This document shows positions 36,535 through 44,773 of a stretch of 64,000 nucleotides of DNA, piece by piece (the stretch's first letter is position 1; each line of letters opens with the position of its first letter). Position numbers and translations under genes: made by a program. Below the pieces are notes generated by a model. That model was not told the DNA's origin, did no database searches, and saw only the letters and a program-made list of their open reading frames with translations. Origin of the DNA: Oscillospiraceae bacterium (GTDB lineage: Bacteria > Bacillota > Clostridia > Oscillospirales > Ruminococcaceae). The stretch lies in the NCBI GenBank assembly GCA_015067025.1, contig SVNC01000003.1, forward strand, positions 1-64,000. Reading direction: 5' to 3'.

Positions 36535-38319
36535 ATGGCAAGAAATAAATACGATATTGACGAAACCCTTGAAACCCCATTTAATATCGCCCACTTAAAG
36601 CGTGCTCTCGTATACGTAAAGCGTTATAAATGGAAGATGATAACCGCCTTTACCTTATCGGCAATTTCTGCAGTTGTTGCCTTATTCGCTCCCCTTATCA
36701 CAAAGGAGGTAGTTGACAACGCTATTCCGATGGGTATGAACGGCGATGAAAAGGCTATACCTTATATCATTCTTTTAGCATCCCTCTTCTTACTTACAAT
36801 AGTTGTCAGCGTTATACTCGGTAACATCCGTCAGAGAATAATGACAAAGGCGGGTCAGATGATAATTTATGATATCAGAAAGGATCTTTTCAAGCATCTG
36901 CAGGAGCTTCCTTTCCAGTATTATGACGACAGACCCCAGGGTAAGATACTTGTAAGAGTTGTAAACTACGTAAATAACGTTTCGGATATGCTGACAAACG
37001 GCATTATAAACTTTGTGCTTGAAATATTCAACATCATATTCATCACAGTATTTATGTTTATGGTGGACGTAAGACTTGCTCTCGTTATTTTTGCAGGCGT
37101 GCCGGTGTTCATTCTTGTTATGGTCATCTTAAAGAACAAGCAAAGAAGAGCGTGGCAGCAGGTATCAAACAAGAACTCAAACCAGACGGCTTATCTTGCA
37201 GAAAGTATAAACTGTATCAGAGTAACACAGAGCTTTGCAAGAGAAAACGAGAATCTCGGTATCTTCCGCAGACTTTCAACTGCTTACCGCAAGGTATGGA
37301 TGAAGGCGGTTACTATCAACCACTGCATTCCTTTTGCGGTTGATAATATAAGAGCTACAGTTGACTCGGGACTTTACTTTGTAGGTCTGCTGGTTATCGG
37401 CTTCCCTGCGGTTTCACTCGGTAGCATACTTGCTATGAGCAACTATTCTTCACGCTTCTGGCAGCCTATTATCAATATTGCAAACCTCTATAATAACTTC
37501 ATTAACGCTATAGCTTACCTCGAAAGAATTTTTGAAACTATGGATGAGCCTGTGCCTGTAAAGAATGCAGTAGACGCTTATGAACTTCCTAAAATCACAG
37601 GTAAGGTAGAATTCAAAAACGTGACCTTTGCTTATGAAGAAGGCAAGAACATTTTAGAAAACGTAAGCTTTACGGTAAATCCCGGTGAGAGCGTTGCTCT
37701 TGTAGGTCCTACCGGTGCAGGTAAGACAACTATTATAAATCTGATATCAAGATTTTATAATATCAACGACGGTGCTGTATACATAGACGGTCACGATATC
37801 AGCAAGGTGACTTTACATTCACTTCGTGAGCAGATGGGTATAATGCTTCAGGACAGCTTTATATTCTCAGGCAGTATCGAAAGCAATATCCGTTACGGTA
37901 AGCTTGACGCTACAGAAGAGGAAATTATAAACGCATCCAAAACAGTATGTGCCCACGACTTTATCGAAGGACTTGAAAAGGGCTATCAGACAGAAATGTT
38001 TGAGGGCGGTTCACAGCTTTCAGGCGGTCAGAGACAGCTGGTTTCCTTTGCAAGAACGCTTATCTCCGATCCTAAGATACTTATTCTTGACGAAGCGACC
38101 TCGTCCATTGACGCAAAGACTGAAAAAGAACTGCAAAAGGGTCTGAACGAGCTGTTAAAGGGCAGAACAAGCTTCATTATCGCTCACAGATTGTCTACCA
38201 TCAGAAACTGCGACAAGATAATGTTTATCAACAATAAGGGTATCACAGAGGCAGGTACTCACGAAGAACTGCTCAGCAAAAAGGGAGATTATTATAATCT
38301 CTATATGGCACAGAAATAA
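36535..38319 (+). CDS. ABC exporter half-transporter with canonical nucleotide site
   Basis: 594 aa. Six helices, then an ATPase domain with Walker A GPTGAGKTT, signature LSGGQRQLVSF, Walker B plus glutamate ILDEATSSID and switch histidine IIAHRLST, so this subunit supplies the working catalytic residues. Its ATG follows the partner's TAA without a gap, and its ribosome site GAGGAGG lies inside the partner gene, which keeps the two subunits in equal amounts. Forms a heterodimer with the 34780 product. Confidence 0.95.
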   Translation: MARNKYDIDETLETPFNIAHLKRALVYVKRYKWKMITAFTLSAISAVVALFAPLITKEVVDNAIPMGMNGDEKAIPYIILLASLFLLTIVVSVILGNIRQRIMTKAGQMIIYDIRKDLFKHLQELPFQYYDDRPQGKILVRVVNYVNNVSDMLTNGIINFVLEIFNIIFITVFMFMVDVRLALVIFAGVPVFILVMVILKNKQRRAWQQVSNKNSNQTAYLAESINCIRVTQSFARENENLGIFRRLSTAYRKVWMKAVTINHCIPFAVDNIRATVDSGLYFVGLLVIGFPAVSLGSILAMSNYSSRFWQPIINIANLYNNFINAIAYLERIFETMDEPVPVKNAVDAYELPKITGKVEFKNVTFAYEEGKNILENVSFTVNPGESVALVGPTGAGKTTIINLISRFYNINDGAVYIDGHDISKVTLHSLREQMGIMLQDSFIFSGSIESNIRYGKLDATEEEIINASKTVCAHDFIEGLEKGYQTEMFEGGSQLSGGQRQLVSFARTLISDPKILILDEATSSIDAKTEKELQKGLNELLKGRTSFIIAHRLSTIRNCDKIMFINNKGITEAGTHEELLSKKGDYYNLYMAQK

Positions 38320-38339
38320 GTATTTTCCAAAATGCATAT

Positions 38340-38375
38340 AAAATCCCCTCGGTTTTAACAAACCGAGGGGATTTT
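38340..38375. terminator. Bidirectional terminator between ABC exporter and ddl operons
   Basis: AATCCCCTCGGTT-ttaaca-AACCGAGGGGATT stem with T-rich flanks on both strands. Confidence 0.9.
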
Positions 38376-38382
38376 ATTATAT

Positions 38383-38919
38383 TCACTTTTTATCATCGGG
38401 GAATATATTAAACCACGCTCTGTCCGAAAAATCAAGCTTTTTCGGTGCAGTTACTTCTCCGTCGGCAATGCCTACGGGTAAGAAGCAGATAAGCTCGTAT
38501 TCATCGGGGACACCGAGAATCTGTGCCATTTTATAGCCTATTCTGTCCTCGTCGGTGATATGACCCTCATACCAACAGCTCTGATAACCGAGGTCTGTTA
38601 TCGCAAGCAGCATATTCTCTATTGCCGCTGAATAATCCTGCACCGCAAAGCATTTATCTCTGTAGGCGTTTATCCTTCTTGTTAAAACGCATATCATCGC
38701 AGGAGCGGTTTCAGCAACAGGTGGGTCAATAACGCTACGTAATTTTTTCATTACCTCTTTGTCATCTACCGCAATAAGACTCGTGGTCTGCTTATTACAT
38801 CCTGAGGGGGCGTCGAGTCCTGCTTTCATTATGGTTATAAGATCTTCTCTTGGTACAGGGGTAGATTTGTATTTTCCTCTGTAGCTGTGCCTTTCGCTTA
38901 TAGTATCAATTATACTCAT
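38383..38919 (-). CDS. Nitroreductase family flavoprotein
   Basis: 178 aa. Short FMN-dependent nitroreductase-fold protein. ERHSYRGKYKSTPVPRE has the conserved Arg-Ser-x-Arg-like FMN phosphate contact, with APSGCNKQ, AIENMLLAITDLGYQSCWYEG and a C-terminal PVGIADGE strand in the expected order. Reduces a nitro, quinone or flavin substrate; which one is not visible. Its ATG overlaps the pseudouridine synthase stop (ATGA). Last gene of the run starting at 43712. Confidence 0.9.
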   Translation of the reverse strand: MSIIDTISERHSYRGKYKSTPVPREDLITIMKAGLDAPSGCNKQTTSLIAVDDKEVMKKLRSVIDPPVAETAPAMICVLTRRINAYRDKCFAVQDYSAAIENMLLAITDLGYQSCWYEGHITDEDRIGYKMAQILGVPDEYELICFLPVGIADGEVTAPKKLDFSDRAWFNIFPDDKK

Positions 38920-39884
38920 TTTACACCTTTATTCTTTCCGAAATCCTTTGCAAACTGAGGCTTTGGTGCGGTAAATTCCTTTTTATCAAGGTAGGAAAGA
39001 ATACCCGCATCTGTGCTGAACTCGAAAATCAGCTTATAACTGCAAAGTGCCTGATATTTAAAGCCGTACTGTTTATTAAGCTTATTGCTACCATACTTTC
39101 CGTCACCTAAAAGCGGATGTCCGATATAGGCTAAATGTGCTCTTATCTGATGGGTTCTGCCTGTAAGCAGATCCACTTCTAAAAGCGAATTATTGCCGTC
39201 ATAATCCAGCACCTTATACTTTGTTTTTATAGTAAGATTATCCTTTGTCTTTCTGTCATATATCTTTACTGTATTCGTATTACTATCCTTCTGCAGATAG
39301 GCGGTAAGGGTTGCAGATTTCGGTTCTACCTTACCTGACGCTATGCAAAGATACAGCTTTTTAAGCTCTCTATCCCTTATCTTCTGACTCATAACACGGA
39401 GCGCTTCGGCGTTTTTTGCCGCTATCACTATTCCGCAAGTGTTACGGTCAATTCTGTTACAAAGGGATGGGACAAAGGTATTTTCCTTTTCGGGAATATA
39501 CTCACCCTTTTTATAAAGATAGCTTTTTATTCTGTTTATAAGGGTGTCAGGGTCTTTTGATTCATCTTCATGAACCACCATGCCCTGAGGCTTATTTATA
39601 AGCAGGATGTTTTCATCCTCATAGACGATATCAAGCTCTGATGAAACGGTTGTGAAGTCTTCGTCCGCTTGTTTTGGTTCGAGTAATTCATCCTTTACAA
39701 AAAGTTTTATGATATCATTTTCTGCTATATGTGTTTTAGGGTCGCATTTCTTACCGTTAAGCTTTATGCAGTTCTTTCGGGAAAGCTTGCAGATATTGCC
39801 CATAGTAAGAGCAGGAAAACATTTTATCAAAAATCTGTCAAGTCTTTGTCCACCATCGTTTTTAGATACTTTTATCTCTCTCAT
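38916..39884 (-). CDS. RluA-family pseudouridine synthase with S4 domain
   Basis: 322 aa. Converts specific uridines in rRNA or tRNA to pseudouridine. An N-terminal S4 RNA-binding domain (GGQRLDRFLIKCFP) precedes the catalytic domain, with INKPQGMVVHEDE and the catalytic aspartate in NRIDRNTCG (usually HRLDRETSG, so a variant loop). The later RTHQIRAHLAYIGHPLLGD block is family-standard. RluC/RluD-type specificity cannot be assigned. Overlaps neighbours on both sides by 4 nt. Confidence 0.93.
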   Translation of the reverse strand: MREIKVSKNDGGQRLDRFLIKCFPALTMGNICKLSRKNCIKLNGKKCDPKTHIAENDIIKLFVKDELLEPKQADEDFTTVSSELDIVYEDENILLINKPQGMVVHEDESKDPDTLINRIKSYLYKKGEYIPEKENTFVPSLCNRIDRNTCGIVIAAKNAEALRVMSQKIRDRELKKLYLCIASGKVEPKSATLTAYLQKDSNTNTVKIYDRKTKDNLTIKTKYKVLDYDGNNSLLEVDLLTGRTHQIRAHLAYIGHPLLGDGKYGSNKLNKQYGFKYQALCSYKLIFEFSTDAGILSYLDKKEFTAPKPQFAKDFGKNKGVK

Positions 39885-40105
39885 TTTTGTATTCTGTCAA
39901 AGCCGAAGGATGCGAAATGCTCTATAGCTTTAGTAAAAAAGTCAGAACTGTTCTGGCTGTTTTCTGCCACTTTGGTCAGCCCGTTTTTCGCCTTTTCAAA
40001 GGCAAGCTGCATAGCAGGAGTATCCTGTGCTTCAAGCCAGAGCTGATTTTCCCATATTCCGTATTTAAGATTTATTATATAAGCCTTAGTTTTTATATTT
40101 TCCAT
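39881..40105 (-). CDS. Small protein of unknown function between ddl and the pseudouridine synthase
   Basis: 74 aa. GAGGAAAAG precedes the ATG, and its stop overlaps the next start (ATGA), so it is very likely real. No membrane segment or known motif; composition is ordinary and helical (AMQLAFEKAKNGLTKVAENS). Conserved position in the operon would need to be checked elsewhere. Function unknown. Confidence 0.65.
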   Translation of the reverse strand: MENIKTKAYIINLKYGIWENQLWLEAQDTPAMQLAFEKAKNGLTKVAENSQNSSDFFTKAIEHFASFGFDRIQK

Positions 40106-40122
40106 AATCTTTTCCTCAGAAA

Positions 40123-41316
40123 TTACAGCTTGCTTCCCTTTGCACCGCCAAGCTTACCGCCTGTAAATCCGTCTAAGATATTACTTTCAAAGCTGAAGGT
40201 CAGTGCCTTTATTTCTCTTTCTCTTTTAAGAGCTAAAGATATCATCTCGCTGAGGAGCTCTGAATACTTTACTCCCACAGGCTCCCATAAATAGAAGGAT
40301 AAACTGCCGGGGATAGTGTTTATTTCGTTAAGATAAACGTTCCCGTTTGATTTATCGATCATAAAGTCAATACGTGAAACGCCGCTGCAACCAAGGCACT
40401 TGAACGCCTTTACTGCAAGTGTTCTTATTTTCTCTCTCGTTTCATCATCTATATCAGCAGGTATCTTTCTTTTGAGTGTCGCCATACCTGAAGATTTTCC
40501 ACCCTTATCACCTGAAATATACTTATCCTCAAAGGAAAGGATATCATCGCTGTTTACAGGCTCTTCACACTCAGAGGCACGGGCAGTTGCATAGTCACCG
40601 CATACAGAGCAGTTAATTTCCTTAAGCTCTGTGATAGCGTGCTCTATAAGAAGTCTTGAAGCGTAAGTAAAGGCGTTATCCAAAGCCTCGTCAAGCTCTT
40701 CTTCGTTTCTTGCAAGCTCTATGCCAACGCTGGAGCCTAAGTTTACAGGCTTTACTATAAGGGGGAAGCCTATCTTTTCCTTGATCTTAGCCTTTATTCC
40801 CTCTTCATCCTTTGCATAGTCACTGATGTGAGCTACCATACAATCAAGTACAGGGATATCGTTATCCTTGAAAACTGTCTTCATAACGTACTTATCCATA
40901 CCAACAGCAGAGGATAATACGTCGCAACCTACGTAAGGCAGACCAAGTGTCTGCAAATAACCCTGAAGTGCACCGTCCTCTACGTTTGTACCATGTACTA
41001 TAGGGAATGCAACGTCAATGTAATCAATAGTATTATTACCGAATTTCTTTGCAGGATAACGGGATAAAATCACCTTGTTGCCGTCGTTAATGAGTATAAC
41101 TCTTGTGCTTTCCTTAAGTAATGCAGATATGCTCTTATAGGATGCGATGTTGCCTATCTTTTCGCCCACGTACATTTCGCTGTTTTTTGTAATGTATATC
41201 GGGATAACGTCATACTTTTTCTTGTCAATAGAATTTATAGCCTGAATAGCGGAGATTATTGATACCTCGTGTTCTACACTCTTTCCGCCGAAGAAAACAC
41301 CTACTTTTATTTTCAT
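40123..41316 (-). CDS. ddl: D-alanine--D-alanine ligase
   Basis: 397 aa from the ATG at 41316 (MKIKVGVFFGGKSVEHEVS), with AAAGGA upstream; the track start at 41373 overlaps murF. ATP-grasp enzyme making the D-Ala-D-Ala dipeptide for peptidoglycan. Blocks present: FPIVHGTNVEDGALQG, KPVNLGSSVGI, and the omega-loop FEDKYISGDKGGKS with the Lys-Tyr pair of D-Ala-D-Ala rather than D-Ala-D-lactate ligases, so no vancomycin-type specificity. Longer than the 306-aa DdlB form, as in many clostridia. Confidence 0.95.
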   Translation of the reverse strand: MKIKVGVFFGGKSVEHEVSIISAIQAINSIDKKKYDVIPIYITKNSEMYVGEKIGNIASYKSISALLKESTRVILINDGNKVILSRYPAKKFGNNTIDYIDVAFPIVHGTNVEDGALQGYLQTLGLPYVGCDVLSSAVGMDKYVMKTVFKDNDIPVLDCMVAHISDYAKDEEGIKAKIKEKIGFPLIVKPVNLGSSVGIELARNEEELDEALDNAFTYASRLLIEHAITELKEINCSVCGDYATARASECEEPVNSDDILSFEDKYISGDKGGKSSGMATLKRKIPADIDDETREKIRTLAVKAFKCLGCSGVSRIDFMIDKSNGNVYLNEINTIPGSLSFYLWEPVGVKYSELLSEMISLALKREREIKALTFSFESNILDGFTGGKLGGAKGSKL

Positions 41317-41344
41317 AGTGTCTGTTCCTTTCTTTACGTCTTTA

Positions 41345-42910
41345 TTAATAATTGTCAGGCAGATCGTTTTCAAGAAGGATTATCTTCTTTTTGCCGCCTG
41401 TTTTAAGAGTATCAGCCTTTGCAAGAGCATCCTTTAAATCCTTTGCAACGTATATCTTATCTTCAGGATAACCTGCCTTTAAAAGACCTGCCTTTATCGG
41501 TACTGCCTGACGTTCGCCGACTGCTATACAGAAGTCGCAAACTTCTGCCGCCTGCATACCGAATTTTTCGTTAAGCTCGTATTCCTTTTCGCCAAGCTCA
41601 ACCATACCGGGAGATACTAAAACCTTGTAGCCGTCAAATACCGCAAGAGTATCAAGTGCCGCCTTTGCACCACTGGGATTTGAGTTAAAGGCATCGTCTA
41701 TAATAATGGAATTTGTTCCCTTTATTATCTGTAATCTGTGGGGTACACATTCAAGTCTTTTTACAGGGAGTGCAAGCTCGTCAAAGGACACACCGAGACG
41801 ATGAGAAATTGCAATTGCACCGACAATATTCTGAACGTTGTTTTCGCCGATAAGCTTCGTCACAAATTCTTTACTTTCATCACCGTGACGAACAATGAAC
41901 TGTGTTCCCTTTTCGCTGACGGAGAGGACTTCCGCTGTGTAATCGGCATCGCCTTTAAGTCCGTAGGTCACCTTTATCTTACTGCAAGGTTTGTTTCTGA
42001 TATAGTCATTATCATAGTTCAGCACTATCATACCGTCATCGGGCAGGCTGTCAGCAAGCTCGAACTTTGTCTTTACGATATTTTCCATAGACTTGAACAT
42101 TTCAAGATGTGCAGGACCTATAGAAGTAATAATACCGTGCTTAGGATGTACGATATCGCAGATTTCCTTTATTTCGCCAACACCCTTTGCTCCCATTTCG
42201 CAAAGGAATATTTCGTGGGTCGCATTAAGACTGCCTCTTACAACCTTTACAACACCCATTGTGGTATTATAGCTTTCGGGGGTCATAAGCACACGATATT
42301 TTGCGGAAAGAAGCTTTTCAAGATAGAACTTTGTACTTGTCTTGCCGTAGCTGCCTGTAAGACCTACTACCGTAAGGTCGGGCAGTTCCTTTATAATTCT
42401 CTTTGCATCATTTATATAATGACGGTTTACGCCTGCTTCTATCGGCTTATTGATAACGTTTGCGATAATTGTGCCGAAGAGATTTACTATCTGCATAAGA
42501 CAGAGAATTATCATCGAAAGGGGTGTAAAGCCCATAAAGAGCGGTACAAGCACCATAACTGCGGTAAAGATTATTCCCCAGGTTACACACATACGGATAA
42601 CTCGGGGTGTGAAAACTAACTTTTTCTTTGCTTTTTTTGCTTTTATAAAAACACAGTTAAAGCACATAAAGCCTGAAGCAATAAAAAGTGTAGACGCCTT
42701 TACGTCATTGCAGATAAGAAGCGTCACTATCGAAGCGATAGTAAATATATGACGGACAATAACACTTCCGATATTTATTCCCATCCACTTTAACTGCTCA
42801 TTTGCGTGGTAGGAATTAAGTTGGAACATATGCATATAGTGTTTGAAATTTATCACACACACCGCTGTGAGAACGATATAGAAAATCACTATGGATATAA
42901 TCTCTAACAT
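41345..42910 (-). CDS. Mur ligase (MurF-like) with N-terminal membrane domain
   Basis: 521 aa. The first about 155 residues contain five hydrophobic helices (starting IISIVIFYIVLTAVCVINF), then come a Mur-ligase ATP-binding domain (GLTGSYGKTSTK), ESYNTTMGV, the FLCEMGAKGVGEI motif, and a C-terminal domain with DDAFNSNPSGAKAAL. These match the MurF branch (addition of D-Ala-D-Ala to the UDP-MurNAc-tripeptide), and ddl is next. Soluble MurF lacks the membrane part, so this is a membrane-tethered form found in some Firmicutes. It may be the main MurF or a second ligase; the rest of the genome decides. Confidence 0.85.
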   Translation of the reverse strand: MLEIISIVIFYIVLTAVCVINFKHYMHMFQLNSYHANEQLKWMGINIGSVIVRHIFTIASIVTLLICNDVKASTLFIASGFMCFNCVFIKAKKAKKKLVFTPRVIRMCVTWGIIFTAVMVLVPLFMGFTPLSMIILCLMQIVNLFGTIIANVINKPIEAGVNRHYINDAKRIIKELPDLTVVGLTGSYGKTSTKFYLEKLLSAKYRVLMTPESYNTTMGVVKVVRGSLNATHEIFLCEMGAKGVGEIKEICDIVHPKHGIITSIGPAHLEMFKSMENIVKTKFELADSLPDDGMIVLNYDNDYIRNKPCSKIKVTYGLKGDADYTAEVLSVSEKGTQFIVRHGDESKEFVTKLIGENNVQNIVGAIAISHRLGVSFDELALPVKRLECVPHRLQIIKGTNSIIIDDAFNSNPSGAKAALDTLAVFDGYKVLVSPGMVELGEKEYELNEKFGMQAAEVCDFCIAVGERQAVPIKAGLLKAGYPEDKIYVAKDLKDALAKADTLKTGGKKKIILLENDLPDNY

Positions 42911-42932
42911 AACATAAATCTCTTTTCTTTGT

Positions 42933-43712
42933 TTATTTTATTTCTAAAAAGGATGCAAGCACCCGTGAAAAGGTGTACCAGCCCTCTAAAAAGGCGTAGT
43001 GTCCTGTGCCCTCGATAACGACAAGACCACTATCAGGGATAAGCTTTTCCATAAGCTGACCGTCTGATAAGGGGGTAGCGTCGTCCTTATCGCCCCATAC
43101 TAAAAGTGTGGACTGCTTTATTTCTGACAGCAAGTGAGTCAGATCCTCGTTCACCACGTTTACAAGTGTGGCTCTCATTACGGGAGAAGCGGTGCGATAA
43201 TCGGCACTGCCTCTTTTGTTTCTCATATTTTCAACGGCATCGGGAAAGAGCTTTTTCATAGGAGCTGTACTCATAACCGCTCTGCCCATTTTATACATTT
43301 TGGTATTTACCTTTGATTTAAGGCTTTGCTTAGGCTTTATACCTGCACTGTCGGTAAGGATTATTTTGGGCGGATTTATCGTTGGGTTCTCCCCTGTTAC
43401 AGATTTTATAATTACTCTGCCGCCAAAGCTGTGACCTAATACAATAGGGTCTTTAAGGTCAATTTCCTTACAAAATTTTGCTACGAATGTTACATAGTCG
43501 TCTACACACCAGGGCTCTTTAGGCTCATCACTTTCGCCAAAGCCCGGCATATCGGGTGCTACTACTCTCATTGAGGGGCTTACCATATCAATTATCTTCT
43601 GAAAAAGGGTGATATTTGATCCCCAGCCGTGAAGCAGTAAAATCGCATTTTTGCTGTTTTTATTACCGATATCAACGTAGTTTATATTAAGTCCATCTAT
43701 ATTTATAAACAA
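42933..43712 (-). CDS. Alpha/beta hydrolase
   Basis: 259 aa from a TTG at 43712, which has AGGAG seven bases upstream; the ATG of the track at 43748 sits at the predicted transcription start. Canonical fold: LLLHGWGSN oxyanion loop, GHSFGG nucleophile elbow, acid in GDKDDATP and histidine in GTGHYAFLE. Substrate unknown. First gene of the hydrolase, murF-like, ddl, small protein, pseudouridine synthase, nitroreductase run. Confidence 0.88.
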   Translation of the reverse strand: MFINIDGLNINYVDIGNKNSKNAILLLHGWGSNITLFQKIIDMVSPSMRVVAPDMPGFGESDEPKEPWCVDDYVTFVAKFCKEIDLKDPIVLGHSFGGRVIIKSVTGENPTINPPKIILTDSAGIKPKQSLKSKVNTKMYKMGRAVMSTAPMKKLFPDAVENMRNKRGSADYRTASPVMRATLVNVVNEDLTHLLSEIKQSTLLVWGDKDDATPLSDGQLMEKLIPDSGLVVIEGTGHYAFLEGWYTFSRVLASFLEIK

Positions 43713-43752
43713 GGCTTTTCTCCTTATCTTTCGTTTTTGAGCATACATATAT

Positions 43753-43781
43753 ATTATATTATTTTTATGCTATGATGTCAA
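43753..43781 (-). promoter_or_regulatory. Promoter of the murF-like/ddl operon
   Basis: Consensus TTGACA, 17-nt spacer, TATAAT on the minus strand; the start lies near 43746, supporting the TTG at 43712. Confidence 0.85.
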
Positions 43782-43880
43782 GAAAAAGAGCGTAAAATAT
43801 GACGATTCCTGACGACAAATATTGATTTTCCGACAGTTTTTTCGTGACAAAAAAACGTAGATGTATTAAGATATGAAAAA

Positions 43881-43909
43881 GGCTGTAACAGTCATAAACC
43901 ATTACAGCC
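43881..43909 (-). terminator. Terminator after the ECF S-component gene
   Basis: GGCTGTAA / TTACAGCC stem, followed by TTTTTCA on the minus strand. Confidence 0.8.
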
Positions 43910-43916
43910 GTATTTT

Positions 43917-44450
43917 TTATTTTGTTATCTTACTGAGTACACCCGTTTTGGCAACTGCCGTAGACATTATCACTCCGCTTATCACACCGAATATACCCTG
44001 AACGAGATTTCCGGGGATAGTGAGAAAAGCACCTGTCACATTTCCACCAAGTAAAATTATGCTATAGCAGAAGTAACCGACCGTCATAACAAATTCTGCC
44101 GCAAAAGCTCCTGTTGCCCTGCCCGCAAACTTTGCATTCGGTTTTGCTTTCGTTACCGCCTTATAACAGTAAAAAGCCGCTATTGCCATAAATCCCTTGA
44201 TAATAAAAGTTCCCGGAACGTATATGGCGTAGCCTGTAAGTAAATCTGCAAGGGCTGATCCTACCGCTCCTGCTATCGCCGCATAAGGCATACCAAGCAT
44301 GAAAGTTCCTGCTACAATAAAGCCGTCGCCTAAATTCACGTATCCGCCCGTCACGGGCACGGGAATCTGTATAAGCATTGTAGCTACACAGATAAGTGCA
44401 GTAAGTGCTGAAGTTAAAACAATGTTTTTTATCTTTTTATCGTTTTTCAT
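43917..44450 (-). CDS. ECF transporter S component
   Basis: 177 aa, six hydrophobic helices. The substrate-binding subunit of an energy-coupling-factor vitamin importer; it would share a general EcfA-A'-T module encoded elsewhere. The N-terminus NIVLTSALTALICVATMLIQIP, GGYVNLGDGFI and the GSALADLLTGYAIYVPGTFIIKG stretch match the group. Vitamin specificity is not readable, and no riboswitch lies in the 30-nt gap upstream. It ends the run led by the FliK-like gene, a linkage with no clear functional logic. Confidence 0.88.
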   Translation of the reverse strand: MKNDKKIKNIVLTSALTALICVATMLIQIPVPVTGGYVNLGDGFIVAGTFMLGMPYAAIAGAVGSALADLLTGYAIYVPGTFIIKGFMAIAAFYCYKAVTKAKPNAKFAGRATGAFAAEFVMTVGYFCYSIILLGGNVTGAFLTIPGNLVQGIFGVISGVIMSTAVAKTGVLSKITK

Positions 44451-44479
44451 AAAGTCACCTTCTTTCTTTTGTCTGAATC

Positions 44480-44773
44480 TTACATTTTACCTTTTTTCAT
44501 ATCGTTTGCGGAATATACTACTTCGGCATAGATAGCCGCGATAACCTTGTAAAGCTCTACGGGTATACATTCGCCGCTGTTAAGCATGACGAGAAGGGCG
44601 GCCGTACTGTCGTCACGATATACGGGTACGCCGTTTTCATCCGCAATATTTATAATCTTTTTAGCAAGCTCTCCAAGTCCTGAGGCTACTACTACGGGAG
44701 CATAGCTCATTTCAGGATTGTATTTTAAGGCTGCCGCCGCCTGCTGACCAAAATTTCTGCTACGCTTGGACAT
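44480..44773 (-). CDS. FlhB C-terminal-domain homologue (YlqH type)
   Basis: 97 aa. It corresponds to the cytoplasmic C-terminal domain of FlhB/YscU, the export-switch protein of flagellar and type III secretion, without the membrane half: AAALKYNPEMSYAPVVVASGLGELAKKI then GVPVYRDDSTAALL. The self-cleaving NPTH motif is NPEM here, so cleavage is not expected. Such stand-alone proteins (YlqH in Bacillus) usually follow a FliK-like gene, as they do here. Overlaps the end of that gene by 14 nt. Confidence 0.9.
   Translation of the reverse strand: MSKRSRNFGQQAAAALKYNPEMSYAPVVVASGLGELAKKIINIADENGVPVYRDDSTAALLVMLNSGECIPVELYKVIAAIYAEVVYSANDMKKGKM

Noticed and set aside
40123-41316. Vancomycin-type D-Ala-D-lactate ligase
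   Set aside because: The omega loop has the Lys-Tyr pair of D-Ala-D-Ala ligases and no vanH/vanX neighbours.
41738-42619. 293-aa plus-strand ORF opposite the murF-like gene
   Set aside because: Antisense shadow of a coding region with clear Mur-ligase motifs.
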